DNA of 64,000 bases. Origin: Novosphingobium sp. B1. GTDB taxonomy: Bacteria; Pseudomonadota; Alphaproteobacteria; Sphingomonadales; Sphingomonadaceae. The stretch's first letter is position 1, and every line of letters begins with the position of its first letter. The notes under the pieces are model-generated. The model was not told where the DNA came from, ran no database searches, and saw only the letters and a program-made list of their open reading frames with translations. Where the stretch lies: positions 372,001 through 436,000 of the forward strand of contig NZ_FWXL01000002.1 of NCBI RefSeq assembly GCF_900176395.1. Direction: 5' to 3'. Shown here piece by piece: positions 17,047 through 26,378 of the stretch. Both the position numbers and the translations under genes were made by a program.

Positions 17047-18078
17047 TCACCCGCCGCGCAGCGCGCGCATGATCATGGCGCGGATCTGGCCGTAGCCTGC
17101 GCCCTTGATATCACGCAGCACGCCGCGCTGTTCCTCTGGCAGGTGGGCAAGGGGGTGGCCTTGCGTGCGGAACACGTAGTGATCGAAGAAGGCGCGGAAG
17201 GCCTGCCGCTCGGCTTCGGGCCTCTCGGCAATGGCGATCATGGCGTGGAGCATCGACAGGATCGGAGCGTCGGGACCGATGGCGGTCGCGTCCCACCAGT
17301 AGTTGAGCATGACGTTGACGGGCGCCGTGGCCTCTACCTGATGCCACCACAGTTTGGGCAGGAACAGGGCATCTCCGGGTTCAAGTTCGACGGTGATGGC
17401 GCGGGCCTGAGCGGCAGCAAAGCGCGGGTAGCGCGCGGGATCGCCGCTTGCCGCCGCGAGGCTGGCAGGCTGGCCGGCCATGGTCATGTCGATCGGGCCG
17501 ACATAGAGATCGCCGATGGCATCGGGGGGATAGAGGGTGAAGCGCCGCGCGCCGTGGATAACGCAGGCAAGGTTTTCATAGGCATCGTAATGCGCAGCGG
17601 CAGTCGATGGATTGCCGATCCACAGCCGGGGTTCGACTTGCGGCGGGACGATGGCGAGGCGGTTGGCTTCGGCAAAGCCAGGCAGGTAGGCCGGCGCGAC
17701 AAGCGATCCGATATAGGCTGTCGGCCGCGCAGGATCTTCCGCGCAGGTGAGCATGCGGGCGAAGGCTTGCGCCAGCGGGACTTCGCTGCGGGTAAAGTTG
17801 AAGCCGGACAGATCGTCGCTGTAGAAATAGCGGCCACGATTATCCGCGTGACCTTCGAAGACCTGCGGGCGACGGCCGCTGTCATAGGCGAGCAGGTGAT
17901 CGAGCGCAGCCTTGTCCGAGGTGGCGGCGCGCACGGCGGGCAGATCGGCGCAGAAGTCGCGGATCACCGCAGGACTGCCCTGCGCGATGACCGCCGCGTG
18001 GAATTGCTCCGCAGTGCCGAGCGCCGGGTCACCGGCGGCGAGCTCGAGCAGACCCAGACGCGCGGACATGTCAGGCAT
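17047..18078 (-). CDS. JmjC/cupin-8 family Fe(II)-dependent oxygenase-like protein
   Basis: A 343-residue cytoplasmic protein of the cupin-8/JmjC family. The iron-binding HxD motif is HYDAYENL near residue 165, and the second histidine lies in FLPKLWWHQVEA near 240, so the 2-His-1-carboxylate site is complete. The start at 18078 overlaps the SapC stop, making a two-gene operon. In sphingomonads and Caulobacter, such proteins accompany SapC and tryptophan-halogenase-like genes beside TonB-dependent receptors for plant polysaccharides. Their function is not established; a hydroxylase acting on a protein or a small molecule is possible. Confidence 0.8.
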   Translation of the reverse strand: MPDMSARLGLLELAAGDPALGTAEQFHAAVIAQGSPAVIRDFCADLPAVRAATSDKAALDHLLAYDSGRRPQVFEGHADNRGRYFYSDDLSGFNFTRSEVPLAQAFARMLTCAEDPARPTAYIGSLVAPAYLPGFAEANRLAIVPPQVEPRLWIGNPSTAAAHYDAYENLACVIHGARRFTLYPPDAIGDLYVGPIDMTMAGQPASLAAASGDPARYPRFAAAQARAITVELEPGDALFLPKLWWHQVEATAPVNVMLNYWWDATAIGPDAPILSMLHAMIAIAERPEAERQAFRAFFDHYVFRTQGHPLAHLPEEQRGVLRDIKGAGYGQIRAMIMRALRGG

Positions 18079-18754
18079 GGATGCGTTCGTTGCGGCGGCG
18101 GGCAAGCTGGCCGATCTGGCGCAGCGAGCCACGGATGGCATATGCGGCCTGCAACGCGCCACTGCGGAATAGTCTGACGATTCCAGTGTCGTCGAGGTCG
18201 TTTAGCGCGTCGTTGCTGATCGTATAGAGCCCGTCGAGCGATACGCTTTGCCCATCGTCGAAGCGCAGGGAAATGTCGACGGGTTCGACCAGTCGGGCCG
18301 CGACCAGATCGGCGATGACCTGTTCGGTGCGCGCGGCGTTGCCCATTAGCGTGCCGATGGCCTGCTGCACGAGGCGCATCTCGTCGCTGGGGCCGCCCAT
18401 GGCATCGAACAGCGGGATCGAGCCGCCGGGGGCAAAGCGTGGATGCGCAAGATCGATGGCGATGTTGTCATCCGAGGCGAAGAATCCCTGGCGTCGGACC
18501 TCGAGCGGAAGAAAGGCAGCGTTTCCAGTGCCCGCGCCCTCGATCAGTACTTCACCCGGCGCGAAACCAAACAGTGCGACGATGGCGAATCGGCCCGTCT
18601 CAGGAGACTTGGCAAGCAGCACGGGGCAGCATGTGGCGGCCGCTTCGACCTCGGGCAGGGAGATCTGCACGAGGTGGGGATGCGGGCCGGCAAGAGGGTG
18701 CATGGCGAGCGACCGATGCGCTTCGCTGTTCAGGATCTCGAGCTGTTCCGCCAT
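18071..18754 (-). CDS. SapC family protein
   Basis: A 227-residue protein of the SapC family. LNSEAHRSLAMHP at the start, VQISLPEVEAAATCCPVLLAKSPETGRF near 28-56, and FFASDDNIAIDL with FDAMGG later are typical. There is no signal peptide. The family is named after a Campylobacter S-layer secretion gene, but the proteobacterial versions next to TonB receptors have no proven role. Start ATG 18754 is preceded by GGGAGAGGAAAT, a good ribosome-binding site. The gene is divergent from the TonB receptor, and the space between them holds LacI-type operator site 3, so both directions may be co-regulated. Confidence 0.85.
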   Translation of the reverse strand: MAEQLEILNSEAHRSLAMHPLAGPHPHLVQISLPEVEAAATCCPVLLAKSPETGRFAIVALFGFAPGEVLIEGAGTGNAAFLPLEVRRQGFFASDDNIAIDLAHPRFAPGGSIPLFDAMGGPSDEMRLVQQAIGTLMGNAARTEQVIADLVAARLVEPVDISLRFDDGQSVSLDGLYTISNDALNDLDDTGIVRLFRSGALQAAYAIRGSLRQIGQLARRRNERIHA

Positions 18755-19118
18755 ATTTCCTCTCCCGTCTTTTCCAAGCTTTGGCGCGGTTTACCGTGCT
18801 TTGCCAGCCCATGCTTTGTGCGCGCTACCAAGCCTGGTCTACTGCGATCCGCGGCCTTCTTGCAACACTGCGCAGCATTCCGTTTATTCCGCAGACAATT
18901 TGTTATTGATAGCGCTACCTAGTTAAGTTACACCGGTCTCGCAAGGTGACGCTGACAGAGCGCCTGCGTGGTGAGAGGTATCAGGGAAGCACGGGACAGC
19001 CGTGTGCACCCCTTTCTGCGCAAGCTCTGGTTTCCGGCTGCTGGTCCTGTGGTGGGGCGGCCGGATTGCAATCATCTTCCCGGGCGGGGGGGCCGTCAGA
19101 GAAAGCAGTGGAGAGGGT
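18755..19118. promoter_or_regulatory. Divergent regulatory region between SapC and TonB receptor
   Basis: A 364-base non-coding stretch that holds LacI-type operator site 3 and the two divergent promoters. The portion from about 18930 to 19118 is a long leader for the receptor; it is GC-rich and ends in the ribosome-binding site GAGAGGG before ATG 19119. I see no open reading frame or riboswitch-like structure that I can support. Confidence 0.6.
18908..18919. promoter_or_regulatory. LacI-type operator GATAGCGCTACC, site 3
   Basis: The reverse-complement form of sites 1 and 2, preceded by TTATT and followed by TAGTTAAG. It lies 153 bases before the SapC start and 199 bases before the TonB receptor start, between the divergent genes. 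Confidence 0.75.
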
Positions 19119-22019
19119 ATGAGGACATCCATCAATTCGCGGCTCCTGATCGGAAGCGCGGCGAGCGCGCTTGCGCTTGCAGCAGCCATGCCGGCAGCCG
19201 CGCAGGAAGCGCCGCAGGCCATGGGCGATGAGCCCAGCAATGCCGAGATCATCGTGACCGGCATCCGTGGTTCGCTTCAGCGCAACATGGAAATCAAGCG
19301 CACCGCATCGGGCGTGGTCGATGCGATCTCGGCGGAAGACATCGGCAAGTTCCCCGATGCCAACGTCGCTGACGCGCTGCAGCGTCTGCCGGGCATCTCG
19401 ATCCAGCGGTCGGGCGCTCGCGGTGAAGCCAACGGCGTGACCGTGCGCGGCTTTGGTGGCGACTTCAACGACACCCAGTTCGACGGACGCCATCTTTCGA
19501 CCGCATCTGGCGGCCGCGCGGTGGACTTCACCACGATTGGTTCCGACTTCGTCTCGAACATCTCTGTCTACAAGACGCCTGACGTCGAGCTCGGCGCCAG
19601 CGCCATCGGTGCGACGATTAATGTGGCCCTGCCCAAGCCGTTCGACAGCGCCGACAGCAAGTTCGCGGTCAAGGCATCGGGCGCGGTGCAGGATCGCAGC
19701 GGCAAGGTCACGCCTTCGGGCGCGGCGCTGGCCAGCACGCGCTTTGCCGACGACACCATGGGCATCCTTGCCTATGCCGCCTATCGCCGTGTCGACACCG
19801 AAACCAACCAGGTGTTCATCCCGGGCTGGATCGGCAACTACTTCTACCAGTGCCAGGCAAACCCGGCCTGCCAGACCAGCGACTTCACGCCGGCGAAGAA
19901 GAACGTGCTCGGCTGGTTCCCGCAGCAGGTGGGCGCCAACCAGATCACCACCAAGGACGAGCGCATCGACGGTCGTCTGGCCTACCAGTGGCAGGCAGGC
20001 GACGACGTGCTGCTGACGCTGGACGGCAACTTCACCCGCCAGACGCTGAACACTGCGACCTATGGCTATGGTGCATGGTTCAACGGCGATGACCTGCGCA
20101 ACGTCAAGCAGGACAGCAACGGCACGGTCATCGACTTCAACCAGTTCGGCACGCCGATGGATTTCAACGCCAGCCTGGCCCGAACCATCAACCAGACCTA
20201 CATGTTCGGCGGCAACCTGAAGTGGGATGCGTCCGACCAGTTGAGCTTCGACTTCGACGCATCGCTGTCGCGCTCGGTCCTCAACCCCGGCCGCAATGGC
20301 TTCCAGAACGCGATGGACATCGGTTACGGCGGCACCAATGCCGATCCGAACGGACCGTTCCTGTCGACCGGTTGCACCTATCCCGCCGGTGCCGGCCCGA
20401 CGACCGCGCCGACTTCTTGCAGCCGTTATTCGACGATCCTTGGCGCCAACACCGGCGTGAAGATCGGCGGGCCTAGCAGCGACTTCCTGCCGAGCATCCA
20501 CGATGTCGGCCCCGGCGGAAACGTTAGCCGCTTCACCGACAAATCGCTGATCGGTAGCCACGTGATTGCCGGCTTCCCCAACTACTTCACCAACCTGGTC
20601 AAGCAGATCAAGATTGGCGGCAAGTGGGATGGCGACAACCTGAAGGTGCACTTCGGCGGCAGCTTCCAGGAGAACAAGTACCACCAGGAAGGCGAAAGCC
20701 CGTTCGTGAACGGCACGTTCTTCCGCTATGGCGGTTACGGCGCGCCTTCGGGCCGCACCGGCGCCGTCGCGCCGCTGCCCGACAGTGTCTATCAGGGCCT
20801 GATCAGCACCAACAACTTCATCCCCGGCTATCAGGGCAACCTCGCTCCGGCGATCATCAAGTACGATCCGGTTGCCGTGTACAAGGTGCTGGAAGCAACC
20901 GGCGGCGGGACCACCGCGCCGGCGTTCAATCCGGACAGCGTGCTGAACGTGAAGGAGCAGACCTTCGCCGGATACCTGCGCATCAACTTCGAGAGCGAGA
21001 TCGGCGACATGCCGTTCAAGGTCAGCGCCGGCGTACGTGACGAGTACACCAAGCTGACTTCGGGCGCGCTTGGCCGCAATCCGGTGAAGCTGATCACGGT
21101 GCCGACCGACCCGACGCTGATCCAGGTCGATACCTTCACGGCGCAGCAGCTCATCGAGCGCAGCATTTCCTACAACTACGTCCTGCCGAGCCTTGACGTG
21201 AAGCTGGAGGTGAAGCCCAACCTGATCCTGCGCTTCGATGCATCGCGCACGCTGACCCGCCCGGCACTGGGCGATCTGCGTCCGACGATCAACCTCGGCA
21301 CGCTGCGCAGGGGCAGCCTTGCGGCATCGGGCGGCAACGCCGGCCTCAAGCCTTACCTTGCCGACAACCTCGACCTAGGTGTGGAGTGGTACTACGGTTC
21401 CAACTCGTACTTCGCGGTCAACGGTTTCATGAAGTTCATCTCGAACTTCATCGTCGGCGGCGTCAGCACCCAGACGATCAACGGCGTGATCGATCCGTTT
21501 ACCAACCAGCCTGCGCAGTTCCAGGTGAACAGCAAGGTCAACGGTCCGGACGGCGTTGTGCGCGGTGTGGAAATCGCCTGGCAGCAGGTGTTCGGCGACA
21601 CCGGCTTCGGCTTCAACGCCAACGCCACGCTGGTCAATACCAACCGCAACTTCGACACCTCGGACATCTCGGGTTCGGCCTTCGCCATCACCGGCCTTGC
21701 CAACTCGGCAAACCTGGTGGCGTTCTATGACAAGAACGGCCTGGAAGTGCGCGTTGCGGGCAACTGGCGCGACAAGTACCTGCTTGGTCTTGGCCAGGGG
21801 CAGGGCGGCACGTTCGGTGCGGAACCGGTCAACGTGAACCGCCAGTTCCAGATCGATGCCAGCGCAAGCTACCAGGTGACCAAGCAGCTGTCGGTCTTTG
21901 TCGAGGGTACCAACCTCAACAATTCGAACTACAGCACTTATGGTCGCTTCTCGAACATGTCGCTCGACACGTTCAACTACGGCCGCCGCTTTGTCTTCGG
22001 CGCCCGTTTCAACTACTGA
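19119..22019 (+). CDS. TonB-dependent receptor for oligosaccharides
   Basis: A 966-residue outer-membrane transporter. A signal peptide (residues 1-29, ending AAAMPAAAQ) precedes a TonB-box-like NAEIIVTGIR. The plug follows, with ISAEDIGKFPDANVADALQRLPGI-type sequence near 65-85 and VRGFGGDFNDTQFDGR near 108. The rest is a 22-strand barrel ending in the aromatic C-terminus GARFNY. The plug wording is typical of the carbohydrate-linked receptors of Caulobacterales and sphingomonads. It is co-directional with the halogenase-like gene and GH3 beta-xylosidase. By context it imports xylo- or arabinoxylo-oligosaccharides; the ligand itself cannot be read from sequence. Confidence 0.95.
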   Translation: MRTSINSRLLIGSAASALALAAAMPAAAQEAPQAMGDEPSNAEIIVTGIRGSLQRNMEIKRTASGVVDAISAEDIGKFPDANVADALQRLPGISIQRSGARGEANGVTVRGFGGDFNDTQFDGRHLSTASGGRAVDFTTIGSDFVSNISVYKTPDVELGASAIGATINVALPKPFDSADSKFAVKASGAVQDRSGKVTPSGAALASTRFADDTMGILAYAAYRRVDTETNQVFIPGWIGNYFYQCQANPACQTSDFTPAKKNVLGWFPQQVGANQITTKDERIDGRLAYQWQAGDDVLLTLDGNFTRQTLNTATYGYGAWFNGDDLRNVKQDSNGTVIDFNQFGTPMDFNASLARTINQTYMFGGNLKWDASDQLSFDFDASLSRSVLNPGRNGFQNAMDIGYGGTNADPNGPFLSTGCTYPAGAGPTTAPTSCSRYSTILGANTGVKIGGPSSDFLPSIHDVGPGGNVSRFTDKSLIGSHVIAGFPNYFTNLVKQIKIGGKWDGDNLKVHFGGSFQENKYHQEGESPFVNGTFFRYGGYGAPSGRTGAVAPLPDSVYQGLISTNNFIPGYQGNLAPAIIKYDPVAVYKVLEATGGGTTAPAFNPDSVLNVKEQTFAGYLRINFESEIGDMPFKVSAGVRDEYTKLTSGALGRNPVKLITVPTDPTLIQVDTFTAQQLIERSISYNYVLPSLDVKLEVKPNLILRFDASRTLTRPALGDLRPTINLGTLRRGSLAASGGNAGLKPYLADNLDLGVEWYYGSNSYFAVNGFMKFISNFIVGGVSTQTINGVIDPFTNQPAQFQVNSKVNGPDGVVRGVEIAWQQVFGDTGFGFNANATLVNTNRNFDTSDISGSAFAITGLANSANLVAFYDKNGLEVRVAGNWRDKYLLGLGQGQGGTFGAEPVNVNRQFQIDASASYQVTKQLSVFVEGTNLNNSNYSTYGRFSNMSLDTFNYGRRFVFGARFNY

Positions 22020-22036
22020 TGTGACGTAAACTGGTG

Positions 22037-22061
22037 GTGCCGGGGTGTGATGCCCCGGCAC
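22037..22061 (+). other. Hairpin between TonB receptor and halogenase-like gene
   Basis: GTGCCGGGG and CCCCGGCAC form a perfect 9-base-pair stem with a 7-base loop, starting 18 bases after the receptor stop. There is no T-run. It probably shields the 3' end of the abundant receptor message and lowers downstream expression. Confidence 0.55.
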
Positions 22062-22093
22062 TGCTGCCAATACGCAGGCGGAGAGTGGCGCGG

Positions 22094-23656
22094 ATGGTTC
22101 GTGCAGTGCGCGATGTCGTGATTGTCGGTGGCGGAACGGCTGGATGGCTGACCGCTGCGATCATTGCCGCAAAGCACAAGGCCCGGATCGGGCACGACTT
22201 TTCCGTCACCCTGGTCGAAAGCCCCAACGTGCCGATCATCGGCGTGGGTGAGGGGACCTGGCCGACGCTGCGTTCGACGCTGAAGAACGTGGGCATTTCC
22301 GAAACCGATTTCTTCCGCGAATGTGATGCCGCCTTCAAGCAGGGCGCGCTGTTCGCAAAGTGGACCACGGGCGCCGAGGACGACGCCTATTACCACCCCC
22401 TGGTCCTGCCGCAGCGCTTCGGGCAACTGAACCTTGCGCCACACTGGCTGGCGGGCACGCTGAACGAGGGCGGCGACAACGGCGAGACGTTCTGCGACGC
22501 GGTCTGTCCGCAAGGGCGGCTGTGCGACGAGAACCTTGCGCCCAAGTCCATGGTCAATGCCGAGTACGAGGGGCAGGCGAACTATGCCTACCACCTCGAT
22601 GCCGGAAAGTTCGCGCCGTTCATGCAGCGCCACTGCACCGAGAAGCTGGGCGTGCGCCACGTGCTGGCCGACATGCGGCAAGTGCTGCCGGACGACAGCG
22701 GCGACATTCGCGCGATCGAAACCGAACAGGCAGGCGAGATCAGCGGCGACCTGTTCATTGATTGCACCGGGATGCGCAGCCTGCTGCTGGGCCAGACGCT
22801 GGGCGTGGGCTTCAAGGACTGCAACGATGTGCTGTTCTGCGACACCGCGCTTGCCATGCAGGTGCCCTATCCCGACCCGCAAGCGCCGGTCGCGACGCAC
22901 ACGATCTCTACCGCGCAATCAGCGGGCTGGATCTGGGACATCGGGCTGCCGACGCGCAGGGGCGTCGGGCATGTCTATTCGAGCCGCCATATCTCTCGGG
23001 AAGATGCCGAGGCGGAACTGCGCGCCTATGTCGGCCCTGCCGCCGAAGGCCTTTCCGTGCGCAAGATCGATATCCGCTCGGGCCACCGCGAGATCTTCTG
23101 GAAGAACAATTGCGTGGCCGTCGGGCTGGCGGCGGGCTTCCTCGAGCCGCTTGAAGCCTCGGCGATCGTGCTGATCGAGCTTTCGGCCAAGATGATCGCC
23201 GACCAGATGCCGCCCGTGCGCGAGGTGATGGACGTGGTGGCGCGGCGCTACAACGAGAAGACGCTGTACCGCTGGGGCCGCATCATCGACTTCCTCAAGC
23301 TGCATTACGTGCTGAGCAAGCGGCGCGATACCGCGTTCTGGCGCGACAACATGGACCCGGCCTCGATCCCCGAACGGCTGCAGGAGCTGATGGCGCTGTG
23401 GCAGTATCAGGGTCCCTACATGCACGAGGAGTTCGACCGGGTGGATGAGGTGTTCCCTTCGGCATCCTACCAGTACGTGCTCTATGGCATGGGCTTCCGC
23501 ACCGAGGTTTCCGCGCGCACGCTTGAGCCGGAAGTGCGCGAGGCGCGGCGGGCGCGGGCCGATAACGCCGACATCACCGCGCGGATGCTGAGCGGACTGC
23601 CCAAGCATCGCGACCTGATCGACCGCATCGTCAAGTACGGTCTGCAGCCCGTCTGA
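22094..23656 (+). CDS. Tryptophan-7-halogenase-like flavoprotein
   Basis: A 520-residue protein of the flavin-dependent halogenase family. It has the FAD motif VIVGGGTAGWLTA at residues 8-20 and GVGEGTWPTL near 52. Lys82 in AAFKQG aligns with the catalytic lysine that carries hypohalite in true halogenases. The WxWxIP motif is present only in altered form as WIWDIGLP. The C-terminal region has LEPLEASAI, also conserved in the family. Start ATG 22094 opens directly into the FAD motif. In polysaccharide loci these proteins occur again and again beside TonB receptors, with no known halogenated product. Whether it halogenates, hydroxylates or modifies the receptor cargo is open. Confidence 0.85.
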   Translation: MVRAVRDVVIVGGGTAGWLTAAIIAAKHKARIGHDFSVTLVESPNVPIIGVGEGTWPTLRSTLKNVGISETDFFRECDAAFKQGALFAKWTTGAEDDAYYHPLVLPQRFGQLNLAPHWLAGTLNEGGDNGETFCDAVCPQGRLCDENLAPKSMVNAEYEGQANYAYHLDAGKFAPFMQRHCTEKLGVRHVLADMRQVLPDDSGDIRAIETEQAGEISGDLFIDCTGMRSLLLGQTLGVGFKDCNDVLFCDTALAMQVPYPDPQAPVATHTISTAQSAGWIWDIGLPTRRGVGHVYSSRHISREDAEAELRAYVGPAAEGLSVRKIDIRSGHREIFWKNNCVAVGLAAGFLEPLEASAIVLIELSAKMIADQMPPVREVMDVVARRYNEKTLYRWGRIIDFLKLHYVLSKRRDTAFWRDNMDPASIPERLQELMALWQYQGPYMHEEFDRVDEVFPSASYQYVLYGMGFRTEVSARTLEPEVREARRARADNADITARMLSGLPKHRDLIDRIVKYGLQPV

Positions 23657-23711
23657 TCCACAAACGAGCCATGCCGCATCGCACCGGCATGGGATACCTG
23701 AGAGGAAAATC

Positions 23712-26375
23712 GTGACCGCCAGTTCTTTGCCAACGCGCGTAATCGCGCGACTGCTGCTCGGCTCTGTAAGTGTGGTAACGCTAACTATGGCCAGTGCCCA
23801 CGCGCAGGCGGCCGACCCGCGGGCCGAAGCAGACAATCTGGCATCATCGCTGGTGGCCAAGATGACCACCGACGAGAAGGTGGAGCAACTGCTCAACGTC
23901 GCGCCCGCGATCCCGCGCCTTGGCGTGCCTGCCTACAACTGGTGGACCGAGAGCCTGCATGGGGCAGGCGGGGCGGTGCCGACCACGAACTTCCCGCAAT
24001 CGATCGGTCTTGCCGCCACTTTCGATCCGCCGCTGATCCATGACGTGGCGCGGGTGATCAGCACCGAACTGCAGGGCCTGCACACGCTGGCGCGGCAGAC
24101 CGGGCATCTCGGCAAGATCGGCACCGGGCTCGACACCTGGGCGCCCAACATCAACATCTTCCGCGATCCACGCTGGGGCCGTGGTCAGGAGACCTATGGC
24201 GAGGACCCGTACCTGACGGCGCAACTGGGCGTGGCCTACGTGAAGGGCATTCAGGGTCCGAACCCGGATCTGCCCGACGTGATCGCCAGCCCGAAGCATT
24301 TTGCCGTGCATTCCGGACCGGAGCCGACACGGCACACCGACAACATCATGGTTTCGCGCCATGACCTGGAAGACACCTACCTTCCGGCGTTCCGCGCGGC
24401 GATCGTCGAAGGCAAGGCCGGGTCGATCATGTGCGCCTACAATCGCGTCGATGGTCAGCCGGCCTGTGCCAGCGACCTGCTGCTCAAGGACCGGCTGCGC
24501 GGAGCCTGGGGCTTCAAGGGCTATGTCGTTTCCGACTGCGATGCCGTGGTTGATATCTATGACCGCCACAAGTACGCGCCAGATGCTGCCTCGGGCGTGG
24601 CGGTGGGCCTGCTGGCGGGCGTCGACAACGAATGCCACACCGGCACGATCGGTGAGGCGAAAGGGCTGGCGGACCGCTACAAGGCGGCCTTGAAGGCGGG
24701 CTACCTGACCGAGGGCGACCTTGATCGCGTGCTGGTGCGGCTGTTCTCGGCACGTTTTCGCAATGGCGACCTTGGCGGGATGAGCGCGCGCAAGCCCAAT
24801 GCCACGCCGGTCAGCGCGGTGGGCACGCGGGAAGGCTGGGACCTTTCTCTGAATTCTGCCGAAAAGAGTCTGGTCCTGCTGAAGAACACCGGCGTGCTGC
24901 CGCTCAAGCCCGGCGCGCGGGTGGCGGTGATCGGGCCGCTGGGCGATGCGACGCGCGTGCTGCGCGGCAATTACTCCTCGGCCAACTCAGCGCCGCCGAT
25001 CTCGGTGGTGGACGGCCTGCGCCGCGCCATGCCGGGAGCGCAGGTGAATTACGTGCCGTTCTCGCCCTCGATCACCGATGGCGATCTGGTGACGGACGGC
25101 AATTTCCTGACGCCCGATGGCAAGCCGGGGCTGAGGGCGGTATATTACAACGCGGTGGATCCCGACAAGCCGCGCGGGGAACGCACATTCGGCACAAAAC
25201 CCGTTGCCACCCGGATCGAGACGAACCTCAAAAGCAGCGCGATGCAGCTGAAAGAGGTGACCCCGGCGCACAAGGTGGTGTGGGACGGCTTCTTCGTGGC
25301 GCCGGAAAGCGGGCTCTACAAGATGGGCGTGACCGCGGTGAAAGGGGCGATCGAGATCGGCGGCAAGCCGGTGATCACGTCTGACCACTATTCGCTGTGG
25401 GGCGAGCCGCCCAAGTACGTCGAGGTCGAACTGAAGAAGGGCGAGCGCTATCCGCTGCACTTCGACATCGAAGGCGGCGGCGCGGCGGGGCCGGGCCTGT
25501 TCTGGAAACGCATCAGCCGCGATCCCTGGGGCGACCTCGCGCGCGGCGCCGCCGAGGCTGACGTGCTGGTGGCCGTGGTCGGCTTGACCGCGGACCTCGA
25601 AGGCGAGGAAATGCCGCTCAAGATCGAAGGCTTCGACGGTGGCGACAAGACCGGTCTCGAACTGCCGATGGACCAGCGCGAACTGCTGATCAGGGCGCGC
25701 ACGTTGGGCAAGCCGCTGGTCGTGGTGACGATGAACGGCAGCCCGATCAACCTTTCATGGGCCAAGGACAATGCCGATGCGCTGGTCGAGGCGTGGTACC
25801 CGGGGCAGGCCGGCGGGCTTGCCGTGGCCAATGTGCTGACGGGCAAGACCAATCCATCGGGGCGCCTGCCGCTGACGTTCTACAAGGACACGGCGGACCT
25901 GCCCGCCTTTACCGATTATTCGATGAAGGGGCGGACCTATCGCTACTTCACCGGCAAGCCGGTCTACGGCTTTGGCTATGGCCTGAGCTACACGACCTTC
26001 GGTTATGGCCCGGCGAAGGTCGAGCCGGTTGGTGGCAATACGGCCAATGGCATTCGCGTGACGACGCAAGTGACCAACACCGGCGCGCGCGAAGGCGAGG
26101 AAGTGGTGCAGGCTTACCTGCGCTTCCCCGAGCAGCCGGGTGCCCCACGCGTCGCGCTGCGCGGGATGCAACGCGTGTCGTTGAAGCCGGGCGAGAGCAA
26201 GGCGTTGACGCTGGAGCTTTCGCCGCGCGATCTTTCGGCGGTGCGTCCCGACGGGGTGCGGCAGGTGTTTGCTGGCAGCTATCGCCTGAACCTGGGCGGC
26301 GGCCAGCCCGACAGCGGCCTGCCGGGGACCGAGACCACCTTCAGCGTTGATCGAGTGATCGACCTGCCAAAGTGA
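23712..26375 (+). CDS. GH3 beta-xylosidase/beta-glucosidase with PA14 insert, exported
   Basis: An 887-residue glycosidase starting at GTG 23712, with GAGGAAAA placed correctly upstream and a signal peptide to about residue 34. The N-terminal barrel contains WAPNINIFRDPRWGRGQET near 145 and KHFAVHSG near 197. The nucleophile is Asp275 in VVSDCDAV. The second domain begins with LLKNTGVLPL near 395. A PA14-like insertion near 470-600 (FVAPESGLYKMGV) is followed by the rest of the alpha/beta sandwich and a C-terminal fibronectin-III-like domain (TNTGAREGEEVVQAYL). The barrel wording resembles bacterial and plant beta-xylosidases. It ends the TonB receptor gene cluster and would release xylose in the periplasm. 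Confidence 0.93.
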   Translation: MTASSLPTRVIARLLLGSVSVVTLTMASAHAQAADPRAEADNLASSLVAKMTTDEKVEQLLNVAPAIPRLGVPAYNWWTESLHGAGGAVPTTNFPQSIGLAATFDPPLIHDVARVISTELQGLHTLARQTGHLGKIGTGLDTWAPNINIFRDPRWGRGQETYGEDPYLTAQLGVAYVKGIQGPNPDLPDVIASPKHFAVHSGPEPTRHTDNIMVSRHDLEDTYLPAFRAAIVEGKAGSIMCAYNRVDGQPACASDLLLKDRLRGAWGFKGYVVSDCDAVVDIYDRHKYAPDAASGVAVGLLAGVDNECHTGTIGEAKGLADRYKAALKAGYLTEGDLDRVLVRLFSARFRNGDLGGMSARKPNATPVSAVGTREGWDLSLNSAEKSLVLLKNTGVLPLKPGARVAVIGPLGDATRVLRGNYSSANSAPPISVVDGLRRAMPGAQVNYVPFSPSITDGDLVTDGNFLTPDGKPGLRAVYYNAVDPDKPRGERTFGTKPVATRIETNLKSSAMQLKEVTPAHKVVWDGFFVAPESGLYKMGVTAVKGAIEIGGKPVITSDHYSLWGEPPKYVEVELKKGERYPLHFDIEGGGAAGPGLFWKRISRDPWGDLARGAAEADVLVAVVGLTADLEGEEMPLKIEGFDGGDKTGLELPMDQRELLIRARTLGKPLVVVTMNGSPINLSWAKDNADALVEAWYPGQAGGLAVANVLTGKTNPSGRLPLTFYKDTADLPAFTDYSMKGRTYRYFTGKPVYGFGYGLSYTTFGYGPAKVEPVGGNTANGIRVTTQVTNTGAREGEEVVQAYLRFPEQPGAPRVALRGMQRVSLKPGESKALTLELSPRDLSAVRPDGVRQVFAGSYRLNLGGGQPDSGLPGTETTFSVDRVIDLPK

Positions 26376-26378
26376 GGA

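Noticed and set aside
18981-20684. Long open frame on the minus strand opposite the first TonB receptor
   Set aside because: It is a shadow frame of the receptor gene, made possible by high GC. The product is Arg/His/Val-rich with no family motif, while the + strand gives a complete receptor with signal peptide and barrel.
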